From Acidobacteriota bacterium (lineage in GTDB: Bacteria; Acidobacteriota; JAAYUB01): DNA of 41,783 bases. Position numbers and translations under genes: made by a program. Of the stretch, positions 1 through 7,964 are shown in pieces; the first letter of the stretch is position 1; every line of letters begins with the position of its first letter. The notes below the pieces were generated by a model. That model ran no database searches. It was given only the letters and a program-made list of their open reading frames with translations, and had not been told where the DNA came from. Where the stretch lies: the NCBI GenBank assembly GCA_018001935.1, contig JAGNHB010000053.1, forward strand, positions 1 through 41,783. Reading direction: 5' to 3'.

Positions 1-115
1 CCCTCCTCCGTCCCCGCATCGGGTTTCCCCGCTCTGAAAGCGGTGGGAGCCCACCGATGATCTCAAATCTTGCTCATTTTGCCAAAGATCTTACTTCGTA
101 GGGACTACAGCCTAC
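1..115 (-). repeat. Dispersed direct repeat, copy A (truncated by window start)
   Basis: These bases match 21906-22020 in the same orientation with a single mismatch (T at 19 versus C). The element holds two small hairpins, CCGCT-CTGAA-AGCGG (30-44) and GGTGGG-AG-CCCACC (43-56), then an AT-richer part containing AAGATCTT. It ends where the stop codon of the minus-strand phosphorylase gene lies. Its left end is cut by the window, so the full length is unknown. Confidence 0.9.
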
Positions 116-1046
116 AGCCTACAGCCTCTCCCCCCACCCACTCCCTCCAGTCCTCCCCGAGGACACCCTCCCGCCGGTAGCGGAGCATGGCCTGGCGGCA
201 GATGCACCGGCCGGGCAGGACCGCCAGGCGGGCGAGGGCGTGGCCGAAGACGGCGGGGAAGGCCTCGACACACTCATCCACCCGCTCGCGCTCGGCGTCC
301 GTGAGCATCCCGCCGAAGAGGACGCCGGGCTTCGCGGGGCGCCGGACGAGGCCCTCCGCGAAGTTCGTGACGTAGCAGAGCGGGGCGTAGCACATCTCCA
401 GCTCCCGGGCCAGGAAGGCTTCGGGGCACAGCGTCATCCCCACCAGGTCCCCGCCGATCACCCGACACTTCCGGATTTCCGCCGGCGTTTCCAGCCGTGG
501 GCCCTCGGTGCAGACGTACGTCCCGCCGTCGCGGCAGCCCCGGCCGGCGTCCCGGGTCCCCTGGCGGAGCGCCTTGCAGGCCTCGGGGCAGAAGACGGGG
601 TGGACGCGGATGAACCCCCAGCCTTTCCCGGCGAAGAACGTCGAAGGCCGGTTCCGGGTCTCGTCCACCAGGTCGTCCGGGATGACCAGGTCCCCGGGCC
701 GGAACCGCTTGGGCCGCAGCGAGCCGGGGCCCGACCACGCCAGGATTCGCTCCGTCCCCAGGGACTTGAGGGCCCACACGATGGCCCGGTAGTTCACGAA
801 GGGCGCGGAGACGGCGTAGCGGTCCTCCCCGTGCCGCGAGACGAAGCGGGCGACGGCGCCCCCCTCCCACCGGACCGTCCGGACCGGCGGCGACGGCCCG
901 AAGGGCGTCTCCACCGTGACCGTCTCCCGCACCTCCCACCCCGCCCGCTCCAGCAGCCGCCAGGCGGCGCTGCCGCCGACGACCGCCAGGGGCGTCGCGG
1001 TTCCGCTTCCCTCGAGCCTTTCCACCGGCTTTCCGTTCCTGTCCAT
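105..1046 (-). CDS. MTAP/PNP-family nucleoside phosphorylase, possibly methylthioinosine-type
   Basis: A 313-residue trimeric-type purine nucleoside phosphorylase that would cleave a purine nucleoside with phosphate, probably in salvage of methylthioadenosine-derived nucleosides in the cytoplasm. Seen in the sequence: the phosphate-loop GGS (24-26), NYRA (85-88), GPRLET (182-187) and GMTLCPE (203-209), all in family order. The base-recognition segment reads TNFAEG (227-232), where true methylthioadenosine phosphorylases have TDYD. From family knowledge, Asp there favours 6-aminopurines and Asn favours 6-oxopurines, so a methylthioinosine or inosine/guanosine substrate is inferred. The last residues EAVGCRL and the TAG stop are encoded by CCTACAG-type heptamer repeats that run into the 115-bp repeat. 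It is divergent from yebC. Family is firm; substrate is not. Confidence 0.88.
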   Translation of the reverse strand: MDRNGKPVERLEGSGTATPLAVVGGSAAWRLLERAGWEVRETVTVETPFGPSPPVRTVRWEGGAVARFVSRHGEDRYAVSAPFVNYRAIVWALKSLGTERILAWSGPGSLRPKRFRPGDLVIPDDLVDETRNRPSTFFAGKGWGFIRVHPVFCPEACKALRQGTRDAGRGCRDGGTYVCTEGPRLETPAEIRKCRVIGGDLVGMTLCPEAFLARELEMCYAPLCYVTNFAEGLVRRPAKPGVLFGGMLTDAERERVDECVEAFPAVFGHALARLAVLPGRCICRQAMLRYRREGVLGEDWREWVGGEAVGCRL

Positions 1047-1127
1047 GATCGGCCTCCCGTTCTCGGATCGACGCCCCGGAGGGCGTTGCCCGGAGAGATT
1101 TTCTCTTCCCTTTTACCGGGACGTCAT

Positions 1128-1133
1128 TATAAT
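1128..1133 (+). promoter_or_regulatory. Perfect -10 box (TATAAT) upstream of yebC
   Basis: TATAAT lies 49 bp before the yebC start. No good -35 hexamer is found 16-18 bp upstream. The overlapping sequence ATTATAAT is palindromic, so the minus strand also reads TATAAT (1126-1131) towards the divergent phosphorylase gene. A shared two-way promoter is possible but unproved. Confidence 0.5.
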
Positions 1134-1182
1134 ATATCCCGCTCCGTTTGCCGGAGCACTCTTCTCTCTAAGGAGCGAACCC

Positions 1183-1923
1183 ATGTCCGGACATTCCAAG
1201 TGGCATTCCATCAAGCACAAGAAGGCGGCGGCCGACGCCAAGCGCGGCAAGATCTTCACCCGCCTCATCAAGGAAATCTCCATGGCGGCCCGGCTGGGCG
1301 GCGGCGACGTGGACGGCAACGCCCGGCTGCGCAAGGCGGTGTCCGACGCCAAGGCCGCCAACATGCCCGCGGACAACATCAAGCGGGCCATCATGAAGGG
1401 GACGGGGGAACTTCCGGGGGCCATGTACGAGGAGATCACCTACGAGGGGTACGGCCCCGGCGGCGTGGCGGTCCTGGTCCAGACCATGACCGACAACAAG
1501 AACCGCACGGTCTCCGAACTTCGCCACATCTTCACCAAGAACAACGGGAACCTGGGCGAGAGTGGCTGTGTGTCCTGGATGTTCGACCGGAAGGGGTACT
1601 TCCTGATCACCGAGGGGGGGAAGACCGAGGACGAGTTGATGGAAATCGGCCTGGATTCCGGCGCCGACGACGTGAAGGCCGAGGACGACAGCTTCGAGAT
1701 CACCTGCTCGCCCGACGCCTTCGAGACCGTCAAGGAGGCCCTCGACAAGGCGGGGGTTCCCATCGCGGAGTCCGAGATCGCCATGATCCCCCAGACCACC
1801 GTCAAAGTGACGGGGAACGAGGCCCGCCTGATGCTGCGGCTCATGGAGACGCTGGAGGACCACGACGACGCACAGAACGTCTACGCCAACTTCGACATCG
1901 ATGAATCCGAGATGCAGGACTGA
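1183..1923 (+). CDS. yebC: YebC/TACO1/PmpR family regulatory protein
   Basis: A 246-residue YebC-family protein, the usual length. The N-terminus [14 protein letters not shown] and following Lys/Arg-rich helical part are the family signature, and the rest matches the conserved domains 2 and 3 (for example YEGYGPGG and [10 protein letters not shown]). Members act as DNA-binding regulators or, as later shown for several homologues, relieve ribosome stalling at proline-rich stretches; the sequence does not say which role applies here. The start is well supported by AAGGAG 8 bp upstream (1170-1175). The 3' end overlaps ruvC by 23 bp, so the two are co-transcribed. The yebC-ruvC pairing is common in bacteria. 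Confidence 0.97.
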   Translation: MSGHSKWHSIKHKKAAADAKRGKIFTRLIKEISMAARLGGGDVDGNARLRKAVSDAKAANMPADNIKRAIMKGTGELPGAMYEEITYEGYGPGGVAVLVQTMTDNKNRTVSELRHIFTKNNGNLGESGCVSWMFDRKGYFLITEGGKTEDELMEIGLDSGADDVKAEDDSFEITCSPDAFETVKEALDKAGVPIAESEIAMIPQTTVKVTGNEARLMLRLMETLEDHDDAQNVYANFDIDESEMQD

Positions 1924-2488
1924 CGTCCCGGCGGCGCCCGCGCTCCGGGTGATCGGCGTCGATCCCGGCAGCGAGACCACGGGCGTCGGGATCGTCGAGC
2001 ACGCGGCCGGGAAAAGCCGCGTCCTTTTCTGGGAAGCCATCGCCGCCGGCCGGGAGCCCACCTTTCCCGGCCGGTTGCGTCTCATCCACGAGCACCTGAC
2101 CCAGGCGGTCGCCCTCTACCAACCCCACTCCGCCTCCGTCGAGAACGTCTTCTACGCCCTGAACGTCCAGAGTGCCCTCAAGCTCGGCCAGACCCGGGGC
2201 GCCGTGCTCCTCTCCCTGGAACTGGCGGGGGTGGAGACCTTTTCCTACACGCCGCTGGAGATCAAGAAGGCGCTGGTGGGGTACGGGCGGGCGGGAAAGG
2301 AGCAGGTTCGGGACATGGTCCGCCTCCTGCTGGGCCTGGCGGGCCGGGAGATCCCCATCGACGCTTCGGACGCCCTGGCCGCGGCGCTGTGCCACGTCAA
2401 CCACCACGCCGTGCGGTCGGCCTGGGACCTCGCCGCCGCGAACACCCCCGGGCCGCCCCGCCTGAAGATCGGCCGGCGCTTCCGCTGA
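1901..2488 (+). CDS. ruvC: Holliday junction endonuclease RuvC
   Basis: A 195-residue RNase H-fold resolvase that makes paired nicks in Holliday junctions during recombinational repair. The four acidic metal-binding residues are visible: D21 (GVDPGS), E81 (SVENVFY), D154 and D157 ([13 protein letters not shown]). The start used overlaps the end of yebC; residues 1-14 are an unconserved lead and the conserved strand begins near residue 16, so a slightly later start is possible. Normally ruvA and ruvB follow, but here the next gene is an unrelated minus-strand one 100 bp away, so the branch-migration partners must lie elsewhere. No clear intrinsic terminator is seen between the convergent genes. 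Confidence 0.97.
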   Translation: MNPRCRTDVPAAPALRVIGVDPGSETTGVGIVEHAAGKSRVLFWEAIAAGREPTFPGRLRLIHEHLTQAVALYQPHSASVENVFYALNVQSALKLGQTRGAVLLSLELAGVETFSYTPLEIKKALVGYGRAGKEQVRDMVRLLLGLAGREIPIDASDALAAALCHVNHHAVRSAWDLAAANTPGPPRLKIGRRFR

Positions 2489-2588
2489 GAGCCGCAAGCG
2501 CCTCACCCCGGGTCGCCGGAGAAAGAGCCGCGAAGAACGCGAACGGTAATCCGGGTTCGGAATCCGGGCCCGGGCTTGCGGGGAGGGG

Positions 2589-3215
2589 TCAGCGGACCAG
2601 ACGGGCGCCGGTGAGGGTCAGGGTGTCGCCCTGGAGTTCCCCGACGGTGGCTTCCACGTTGAAAGGCCCTTTCAGGTCCCACGGGGTGTCGGTTCCCCCG
2701 GGTGCCGGCGGCAGGGCGATCCACACGAGGTCGTAAGGGTCCTCGAAACGCAGGCGAAAACCGAAACGGAAACCGGAAACCTCGACCGCTTTCCCTTCGA
2801 GGGTCACCTTGCCTTCGGCCATCACGGTGTCGGACTTCGGGTCGAGGGCCGCCGCCTCGAGTTCCGTGCCGAGCTTGTCCACCCGGACGGAGAGGCCCAG
2901 GAGATTCTCGATGCGAAAGCGCTTCCCGGCGAAGGACGCGGCGAACCCGTCCTTCGAGACGCGGGCGGCCACCGCCAGGGAGGCCGCGTTGACCCGGGGC
3001 TTCCCGGACTCCTTCAGGCCGAAGACCTCGAACAGGCCGTACAGGAAACGGTAGGAAGGGACGCTTGCGCCGGTCAGGCCGCTTTCTTTCGCGACCGCGG
3101 CGGACGCCTCCGCGCCCGCCGGGGGCCCGGCAGCGGCGTTCTCCGGTGACGCGGGACGGCCGTGCACCGCCACGAGGGCCGTCGACATCACGAACAGCAG
3201 AAGGGTCTTTCTCAT
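2589..3215 (-). CDS. Secreted hypothetical protein
   Basis: A 208-residue protein I do not recognise. The start at 3215 is chosen because GGAGGAG lies just upstream and the resulting N-terminus MRKTLLLFVMSTALVAVHG is a clear signal peptide. An Ala/Gly/Pro-rich stretch follows, then a region rich in alternating polar and hydrophobic residues (roughly 70-208) that looks like a beta-sheet fold, perhaps a lipid- or ligand-binding periplasmic domain; this is inference. It has no cysteine after the signal, so it is not an obvious lipoprotein. It is transcribed alone, convergent to ruvC, from a good promoter at 3302-3330. Confidence 0.72.
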   Translation of the reverse strand: MRKTLLLFVMSTALVAVHGRPASPENAAAGPPAGAEASAAVAKESGLTGASVPSYRFLYGLFEVFGLKESGKPRVNAASLAVAARVSKDGFAASFAGKRFRIENLLGLSVRVDKLGTELEAAALDPKSDTVMAEGKVTLEGKAVEVSGFRFGFRLRFEDPYDLVWIALPPAPGGTDTPWDLKGPFNVEATVGELQGDTLTLTGARLVR

Positions 3216-3301
3216 CGCATCTCCTCCGGGGCGGGGTTTCGCCGGTTTCTTCTCATTCCGCTCGGGATGCCGGCAAGGGTTCCGGATGGGCAAACGAGGC
3301 G

Positions 3302-3330
3302 ATTGTACGGGGAAGCCCGCGGGGTGTCAA
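3302..3330 (-). promoter_or_regulatory. Sigma-70-type promoter for the secreted hypothetical gene
   Basis: On the minus strand, TTGACA (3325-3330) and TACAAT (3302-3307) are separated by exactly 17 bp. The start codon is at 3215, leaving a leader of about 80 nt. It is one of the best consensus promoters in the window. Confidence 0.75.
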
Positions 3331-3624
3331 GGGAAACTCCGCCCCGGTCCCCCATGGCCCCCGGGCCGTCCGGTCGGGGACCAACTGTAAAATATCCCGA
3401 CACTTGGGGGGCCGGTGCGCCGCCCGCCCGGGGAACACGCCCGGCCAACCCGGGATGTCCAGAGTATAACCCCCATAATTTCAGTTGTTTTTAGAGCGAG
3501 AAAAATATTCTCGAAATTCCGTGAACTCTCCCGTGCCCCCCCGCCTCCATCACGGTGAAAACGGGAGCGGTACCGGAAAAGGGCCGGGGGGCTCCCGAAA
3601 ACAAGAGAAAGCAGGAGGTCGATC
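3331..3624. other. Noncoding spacer with a small AT-rich hairpin
   Basis: No convincing gene. The stretch 3470-3520 is AT-rich against a GC-rich background and includes the hairpin CGAGAA-AAATA-TTCTCG (3497-3513). The hairpin might overlap the promoter of the small protein at 3625, for which TTGTTT (3485-3490) and TATTCT (3506-3511) are weak candidates with a short 15-bp spacing. Confidence 0.4.
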
Positions 3625-3987
3625 ATGAAAAACAAATTCTTCAGAGTCAGCCTGGTCCTGGTGCTCGCCGCGATGCTCTCCGTCTTCGCTCTGCCCGGCT
3701 CCAAGAACAAGAAGAAGAACTTCCACGGGAAAGGGTCCTACTACGGCCAGAACTACGGCCACTCCGGCCAGCACTTCGGCGCGGACCGCTACGACCGCCG
3801 GCACGACAGCTACCGGGACGCCCGTTACCACCGCCGGCCCGAGTTCCGCCGCGACTGGCGGCACCCCCACTACCGCCCGTACTCCCGCTACCACCGCTAC
3901 CCCAGGTACAACCGCCACGGCGCCGGCTTCCGTGCCGGGTACAACGGCGGCGGGGTCTACTTCGGCGTCGGCTGGACCGGGCGCTGA
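3625..3987 (+). CDS. Small secreted Tyr/Arg/His/Gly-rich protein
   Basis: A 120-residue protein. The signal peptide is about MKNKFFRVSLVLVLAAMLSV and continues to FALPGS. The mature part (from about residue 26) is low complexity: Lys patch KNKKK, then many Tyr, Arg, His and Gly residues such as RYHRYPRYNRHG, ending in a glycine/aromatic tail. GGAGGT 8 bp upstream supports the start. Such composition suggests a surface, matrix or polyanion-binding protein, but I recognise no family. The gene stands alone and is closed by two consecutive hairpins, the second a textbook terminator at 4042-4066. High GC of the region makes low-complexity reading frames common, but the signal peptide, ribosome site and terminator together favour a real gene. 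Confidence 0.75.
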   Translation: MKNKFFRVSLVLVLAAMLSVFALPGSKNKKKNFHGKGSYYGQNYGHSGQHFGADRYDRRHDSYRDARYHRRPEFRRDWRHPHYRPYSRYHRYPRYNRHGAGFRAGYNGGGVYFGVGWTGR

Positions 3988-4005
3988 AGAGCCCGTGAAC
4001 ATAAA

Positions 4006-4027
4006 CCGGTGAGGCGGGCCTCACCGG
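4006..4027 (+). other. Perfect 10-bp stem hairpin after the small secreted gene
   Basis: CCGGTGAGGC (4006-4015) pairs with GCCTCACCGG (4018-4027) across a two-base gap. It lacks a T run and sits just before the intrinsic terminator. It may be a transcript-end stabiliser or a protein site. Confidence 0.55.
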
Positions 4028-4041
4028 GCCCCTCGAGCAGG

Positions 4042-4066
4042 AACGCCCCGGAAACGGGGCGTTTTG
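4042..4066 (+). terminator. Rho-independent terminator
   Basis: Stem AACGCCCCG (4042-4050), GAAA tetraloop, CGGGGCGTT (4055-4063), followed by T-rich sequence. It ends the transcript of the small secreted protein gene. Confidence 0.88.
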
Positions 4067-4168
4067 CATCTTGACATCCCCGCCGTTACGGACTTGTTAC
4101 GCCCCGGCGTCGGATTTCCCGGTATAAGGGAACCGTGGAGTGAAAAATCCGACGGCTGGAGGTGAGAC

Positions 4169-6001
4169 ATGGAAAGCAGGAAGCAGTCGAGGGGCCTGAA
4201 CATCGTCGGGGGGGTGAAGGTCGGGGCGGCGAGGCGGATGATCCCCGCGGCAACGGTGATCCTGGTGATTTGGCTTGCCGGCTGGGCCCTGGCCGGACCG
4301 GTGACCCCCGGCCGGTCGCTCGCCCGCCTGCCGGTGACGGAGGTGACGGTTTTCAAGGACGGGCACGCCTTCGTCCTGCACCACGGCCGCATGCCCACGG
4401 ACGACCGGGGCAGCGTGGTGCTGGACTACCTGCCCACCCCCGTCGTGGGGACGTTCTGGCCTTACGCCGCCGACCCGGGCGCCCGGCTCCGGACCGTGAC
4501 GGCGGGCCGGCGCAGGGTGCACACCGACCGGACCGCCCTGAGCCTGAGGGACCTGGTGGAAGCCAACGTGGGCCGTGACGTGGTGGTCACCGAGACCCAC
4601 GGGCCGGAGCCGCGGACGTACCGGGCCCGGATCGAGGGGCTGCCATTCCGGTCCGGGGAGGAGCTGGAGGCCCTCTCCCCCGGGGGCGGGGGCGAAAAGG
4701 CGGTGGAGAAGGGCAACGTGGTGCTGCTCCGGACCGAGACGGGGGTGAAGGTCATCGGTCTCGAGCGGATCCTGGACCTCAGTTTCCCGTCGGACTACCG
4801 GACGTCGGTAGCCGGCGAGGAGTTCCGCGACCTCCTGACGCTGGACCTGGAGTGGCGGGGCGGGCGTCCCGCGGCCGAGGCCGAGGTGGGGCTGGTCTAC
4901 CTTCAGAAAGGCATCCGGTGGGTCCCGAGCTACAAGGTGGAGCTGGACGGCCGGGGCAACGCCGTTGTGCGGCTCCAGGCGACGCTGGTCAACGAACTCG
5001 CGGACCTGGAGGGTGTGACGGCGCACCTGGTGGTGGGGGTCCCCAGCTTCGAGTTCAAGGACACCCCCGACCCCATCTCCCTGCAACAGGCCGCCGCTCA
5101 ACTCTCCGCCCACTTCCGCCCCGAGGCGCGGACCGCCTACGCCTTCTCCAACGCCATCATGACCCAGCAGGCCTCGGCGGTCGTCCCGAACGGGGCCGGG
5201 CCGGGGGAAACGGATGGCGGCGAGGGCGGTCTCGGGCCGGAGGTGGCCGGGTCGGGGCGGGCCGGGGACCTCTACGTCTTCACGGTCCCCCGTCTCACCC
5301 TGGCGAAGGGCGAACGGACGGTGGTGACCCTCGGCGAGTTCACGATGAAGTACCGGGACGTTTTCCTCCTGGACATCCCCTTCGCCCCGCCTCCCGAGGT
5401 GTGGCGGCAGGTCGATGGGGCGCGCCAGGCGGAGCTGGCCCGCCTGGTGGCGGCGCCCAGGGTGATGCACAAGGTCCGCCTGACCAACGGCAGCGACGTC
5501 CCCCTGACGACGGCCCCGGCGCTGATCCTGGAGAACGGGCGGGTGCTGGCCCAGTCCCTGATGACCTACGCGGCCCCGGGGTCCGACGCCGACCTCCCCG
5601 TCACCGTCGCGGTGGACGTCCGGGTCACGAAGACCGACGTGGAAACGGCCCGGAAACCCGATGCCGAGCGCTGGCAGGGCGACGCCTACGCCCGGGTGGA
5701 CCTGGCGGGGAAGATCGTCCTGGTCTCCCACCGGAAGGCCCCGGTCGAGGTGGAGGTGGTTCGCCACGCGCTGGGCCGGGTGGACACCGCCGACCTCGGC
5801 GGGAAGGTGGAGCGGGTCAACACCCTGGAGGACCCGGGCTTCACCGGCGGGTCCAACCCCTATCCCGGCTGGTGGGGGTGGTTTTCCTGGCCGTGGTGGT
5901 GGACCCGTCTCAACGAGGTGGGCCGCATCCGGTGGACCGTGACCCTCCCGCCGGGGGCGCCGGTGGAACTGGGTTACTCCTGGCACTACTTCTGGCGATG
6001 A
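4169..6001 (+). CDS. Exported DUF4139-like protein
   Basis: A 610-residue protein with an N-terminal hydrophobic export or anchor segment after Arg-Arg (RRM, 22-24; hydrophobic to about 42). The middle, around residues 245-285, has the W-x-P-S-Y-x-V-x-L pattern (GIRWVPSYKVEL) typical of DUF4139-type beta-rich domains, and the flanking parts read as repeated beta-strands. No enzyme motif is seen. DUF4139 proteins are often surface or periplasmic and of unknown role. A short Trp-dense patch near residues 567-582 (WWGW, then WPWWW) lies close to the C-terminus. GGAGGTGAG just upstream supports the start. It is a single gene bounded by a terminator on the left; TTGACA at 4071-4076 may be its -35 but no good -10 follows at the right distance. 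Confidence 0.75.
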   Translation: MESRKQSRGLNIVGGVKVGAARRMIPAATVILVIWLAGWALAGPVTPGRSLARLPVTEVTVFKDGHAFVLHHGRMPTDDRGSVVLDYLPTPVVGTFWPYAADPGARLRTVTAGRRRVHTDRTALSLRDLVEANVGRDVVVTETHGPEPRTYRARIEGLPFRSGEELEALSPGGGGEKAVEKGNVVLLRTETGVKVIGLERILDLSFPSDYRTSVAGEEFRDLLTLDLEWRGGRPAAEAEVGLVYLQKGIRWVPSYKVELDGRGNAVVRLQATLVNELADLEGVTAHLVVGVPSFEFKDTPDPISLQQAAAQLSAHFRPEARTAYAFSNAIMTQQASAVVPNGAGPGETDGGEGGLGPEVAGSGRAGDLYVFTVPRLTLAKGERTVVTLGEFTMKYRDVFLLDIPFAPPPEVWRQVDGARQAELARLVAAPRVMHKVRLTNGSDVPLTTAPALILENGRVLAQSLMTYAAPGSDADLPVTVAVDVRVTKTDVETARKPDAERWQGDAYARVDLAGKIVLVSHRKAPVEVEVVRHALGRVDTADLGGKVERVNTLEDPGFTGGSNPYPGWWGWFSWPWWWTRLNEVGRIRWTVTLPPGAPVELGYSWHYFWR

Positions 6002-6063
6002 GGACCCCGTGGCGGGGCCGCCGGGCGGGTTTTCCCGCCACCGGGAGTCGATCGCCGCCGCCC

Positions 6064-6238
6064 CCTCACCCCGTCAGAGGTGAAATGTTTGTAGTAAATG
6101 AGGTTATTATTCATATCCCCCCGCGCGCCGCCGGGGGTGAACCGTGCTCCGGAGCACCCTCCCGGCCGGCGGCGCGCGGGGGAGGAAAATCTTTATAACT
6201 GCCCTTTCTACAAATATTTCACCCCTGACGGGGTGAGG
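6064..6238. repeat. 175-bp imperfect palindromic element (MITE- or REP-like)
   Basis: The outer arms CCTCACCCCGTCAG (6064-6077) and CTGACGGGGTGAGG (6225-6238) are exact reverse complements. Pairing continues inwards through a GTGAAATGTTTGTAG / CTACAAATATTTCAC arm, a GC-rich arm CCCCGCGCGCCGCCGG / CCGGCGGCGCGCGGGG, and a central GTGCTCCGGAGCAC. No reading frame of note is inside. AT-rich and GC-rich arms alternate, so it would form a long cruciform or RNA hairpin. It resembles a non-autonomous mobile palindrome; no transposase is nearby. Confidence 0.85.
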
Positions 6239-6351
6239 ACGCGGCGTTCACGACCCTGGCGCGGTGAAGATACGAAAGGCCGCGATCCGCACGGGGCAAG
6301 TCGATCTCTTGAAACGTCGGCCGGGAGAAGCAGTTGCGGCGGATGCGGTCC

Positions 6352-6436
6352 TCCTTTGCGATCTTTGCGCCTTGGCGCCTTGGCGAGAGTCGATCCGGAT
6401 CCCGGTCTCGCAAAGGCGCAAAGCTCGCCAGGAAAA
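6352..6436. repeat. CTTTGCG-family inverted repeat, copy 1
   Basis: Left arm CTTTGCG...CTTTGCGCCTTGGCG and right arm CTCGCAAAGGCGCAAAG are near reverse complements around a spacer holding GATCCGGAT. Four relatives occur at 10157-10228, 21117-21190, 21734-21822 and 41449-41530, each with arms of the same type, and all but the 21734 copy with a GATCCG-like loop. Confidence 0.8.
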
Positions 6437-6494
6437 ACGGATAGCCCTCGAATTCAGCCAAGGTCCATGGTCGCTTTTTGCGACCGCATCGACC

Positions 6495-6523
6495 TTGATT
6501 CGGGCGGTGGGGCGTGAGACAAT
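6495..6523 (+). promoter_or_regulatory. Candidate sigma-70 promoter for the dockerin-hydrolase gene
   Basis: TTGATT (6495-6500), 17-bp spacer, GACAAT (6518-6523); each box matches consensus at four of six positions. The start codon is at 6558. Confidence 0.5.
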
Positions 6524-6557
6524 CGGGTCGTTCATCCCGACGGTCCCGGAGGTTCCC

Positions 6558-7964
6558 ATGTCCAGACGCGCTTTCCGCCCGATCCTGACCGCGGTCTGCC
6601 TGCTCCTGGCGGCGGCCCCGCTCGTTTTCGCCTCGGAGGCGACCCTGCCGCTGCCCGGTGACGTGGACGGCAACGGGGTGATCAACGCCGCCGACCAGGC
6701 GGCCATGCGCCAGCTCCTGGCGGGCAACCTCGTCCCCGCCCAGGTGAACGCCGCCAACGCCGACGTCAACGAGGACGGCCGCCTTCAGGCCCTCGACGGC
6801 GCCTGGCTCGGCACGATGGCCCCCCCCTTCCGCGGCGCCGTGGTCGCCCGGACGGCCACGGGCTCCGTCAGCAAGACGGAAGCGGCCCTGCTGCTGCAGT
6901 ACGCCGGGCTGTCGGACCTGTTGCCGGCCCGCTACGACGTCAATCTCTACAAGCTGGTCTACCGCACCCTCGACCCCTGGGGCGGAATGGTCCACGCTTC
7001 CGGCCTGATGGGCCTGCCGGCCGGCCTGAAGGGATCGCTTCCGCTGGTGGCCCTGGCGCACGGGACGGAGACCCGGAAGGAGGACGTGCCTTCCAACCCG
7101 GACTACTCCCTGACGCCCGCCGCGGCGGCGGTCTTCGCCTCGTCCGGGGGCTACGGCGTCGTGGCCCCCGACTTCCTGGGCCTCGGCGACAGCCCGGGCC
7201 TCCACCCCTACCTCCACGCCGTCTCCGAGGCCACGTGCGCCCTGGACGCGATGCGGGCCGCCCGGGCCGCGGTTCCGTTCTACGGGGCCGCCTTCGACCA
7301 GGACCTCTTCCTGGCCGGCTACTCCCAGGGCGGGCACGTCACCATGGCCCTGCACCGGCTCGTCGAGGCCCGGCACGCCGCGGAGTTCCCGGTGACGGCC
7401 TGCGCGCCCATGGCCGGGCCCTACGACCTCTCCGGCACCACCGTGCCCTACGTGCTCGACATCTCGACGCCCGGCTCCGCGCACGTGGCTTACCTGCCCT
7501 ACACCCTGCTCTCCATGGACCTTGTCTACGACGTGTGGTCGGACCCGGCGGACGTGTTCGTCTCCCCCTACGACGTCACCGTCTTCGGTCTCTTCGACGG
7601 TTTCCACGACGCCGGCCAGATCGCCATGTCGCTGCCGCCCATCCCCCGGAACGTCCTCGTGCCGGCCTACCTGTCGGCAGTGCTGTCGGACGAGAACCAC
7701 CCCCTCAACCGGGCCGTCCGGGACAACGACGTCTGCGACTGGGCCCCCGTCGCCCCGCTCCAGATGTACCACGGTTCCAACGACACGGTGGTCCCCTTCG
7801 CCAACGCCGAGGTGGCCTACGACCGGATGTACGCGCTGGGCGGGAACGTGAACTACGTCAACGTGGGGCCTTACGACCACGGTTCGGCCCTGGTCCCCTG
7901 CATCCGGGGGGCCCGGCTGTGGTTCGACTCGCTGCGCCGCCGCGCGGAACCGCCGTCGGAGTGA
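6558..7964 (+). CDS. Secreted alpha/beta hydrolase with N-terminal dockerin-like pair
   Basis: A 468-residue protein. GGAGGT (6548-6553) and a signal peptide (about 1-26, ending VFASEA) fix the start. Residues 34-88 form two calcium-loop repeats of dockerin type I style: GDVDGNGVINAAD and ADVNEDGRLQALD. The rest is an alpha/beta hydrolase: nucleophile S256 in GYSQGG, acid D409 in GSNDTVV, and base H441 in YDHGS. From the family, a lipase, esterase or peptidase-like activity is expected; substrate unknown. In cellulosomes dockerins bind cohesins, but no cohesin domain is in this window. It stands alone, downstream of two repeats, and shares its modular plan with the proteins at 18630 and 24399. 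Confidence 0.87.
   Translation: MSRRAFRPILTAVCLLLAAAPLVFASEATLPLPGDVDGNGVINAADQAAMRQLLAGNLVPAQVNAANADVNEDGRLQALDGAWLGTMAPPFRGAVVARTATGSVSKTEAALLLQYAGLSDLLPARYDVNLYKLVYRTLDPWGGMVHASGLMGLPAGLKGSLPLVALAHGTETRKEDVPSNPDYSLTPAAAAVFASSGGYGVVAPDFLGLGDSPGLHPYLHAVSEATCALDAMRAARAAVPFYGAAFDQDLFLAGYSQGGHVTMALHRLVEARHAAEFPVTACAPMAGPYDLSGTTVPYVLDISTPGSAHVAYLPYTLLSMDLVYDVWSDPADVFVSPYDVTVFGLFDGFHDAGQIAMSLPPIPRNVLVPAYLSAVLSDENHPLNRAVRDNDVCDWAPVAPLQMYHGSNDTVVPFANAEVAYDRMYALGGNVNYVNVGPYDHGSALVPCIRGARLWFDSLRRRAEPPSE

Noticed and set aside
240..1904. Long plus-strand frame over the phosphorylase and yebC
   Set aside because: It is antisense to the phosphorylase and out of frame with yebC, both of which have clear family motifs.
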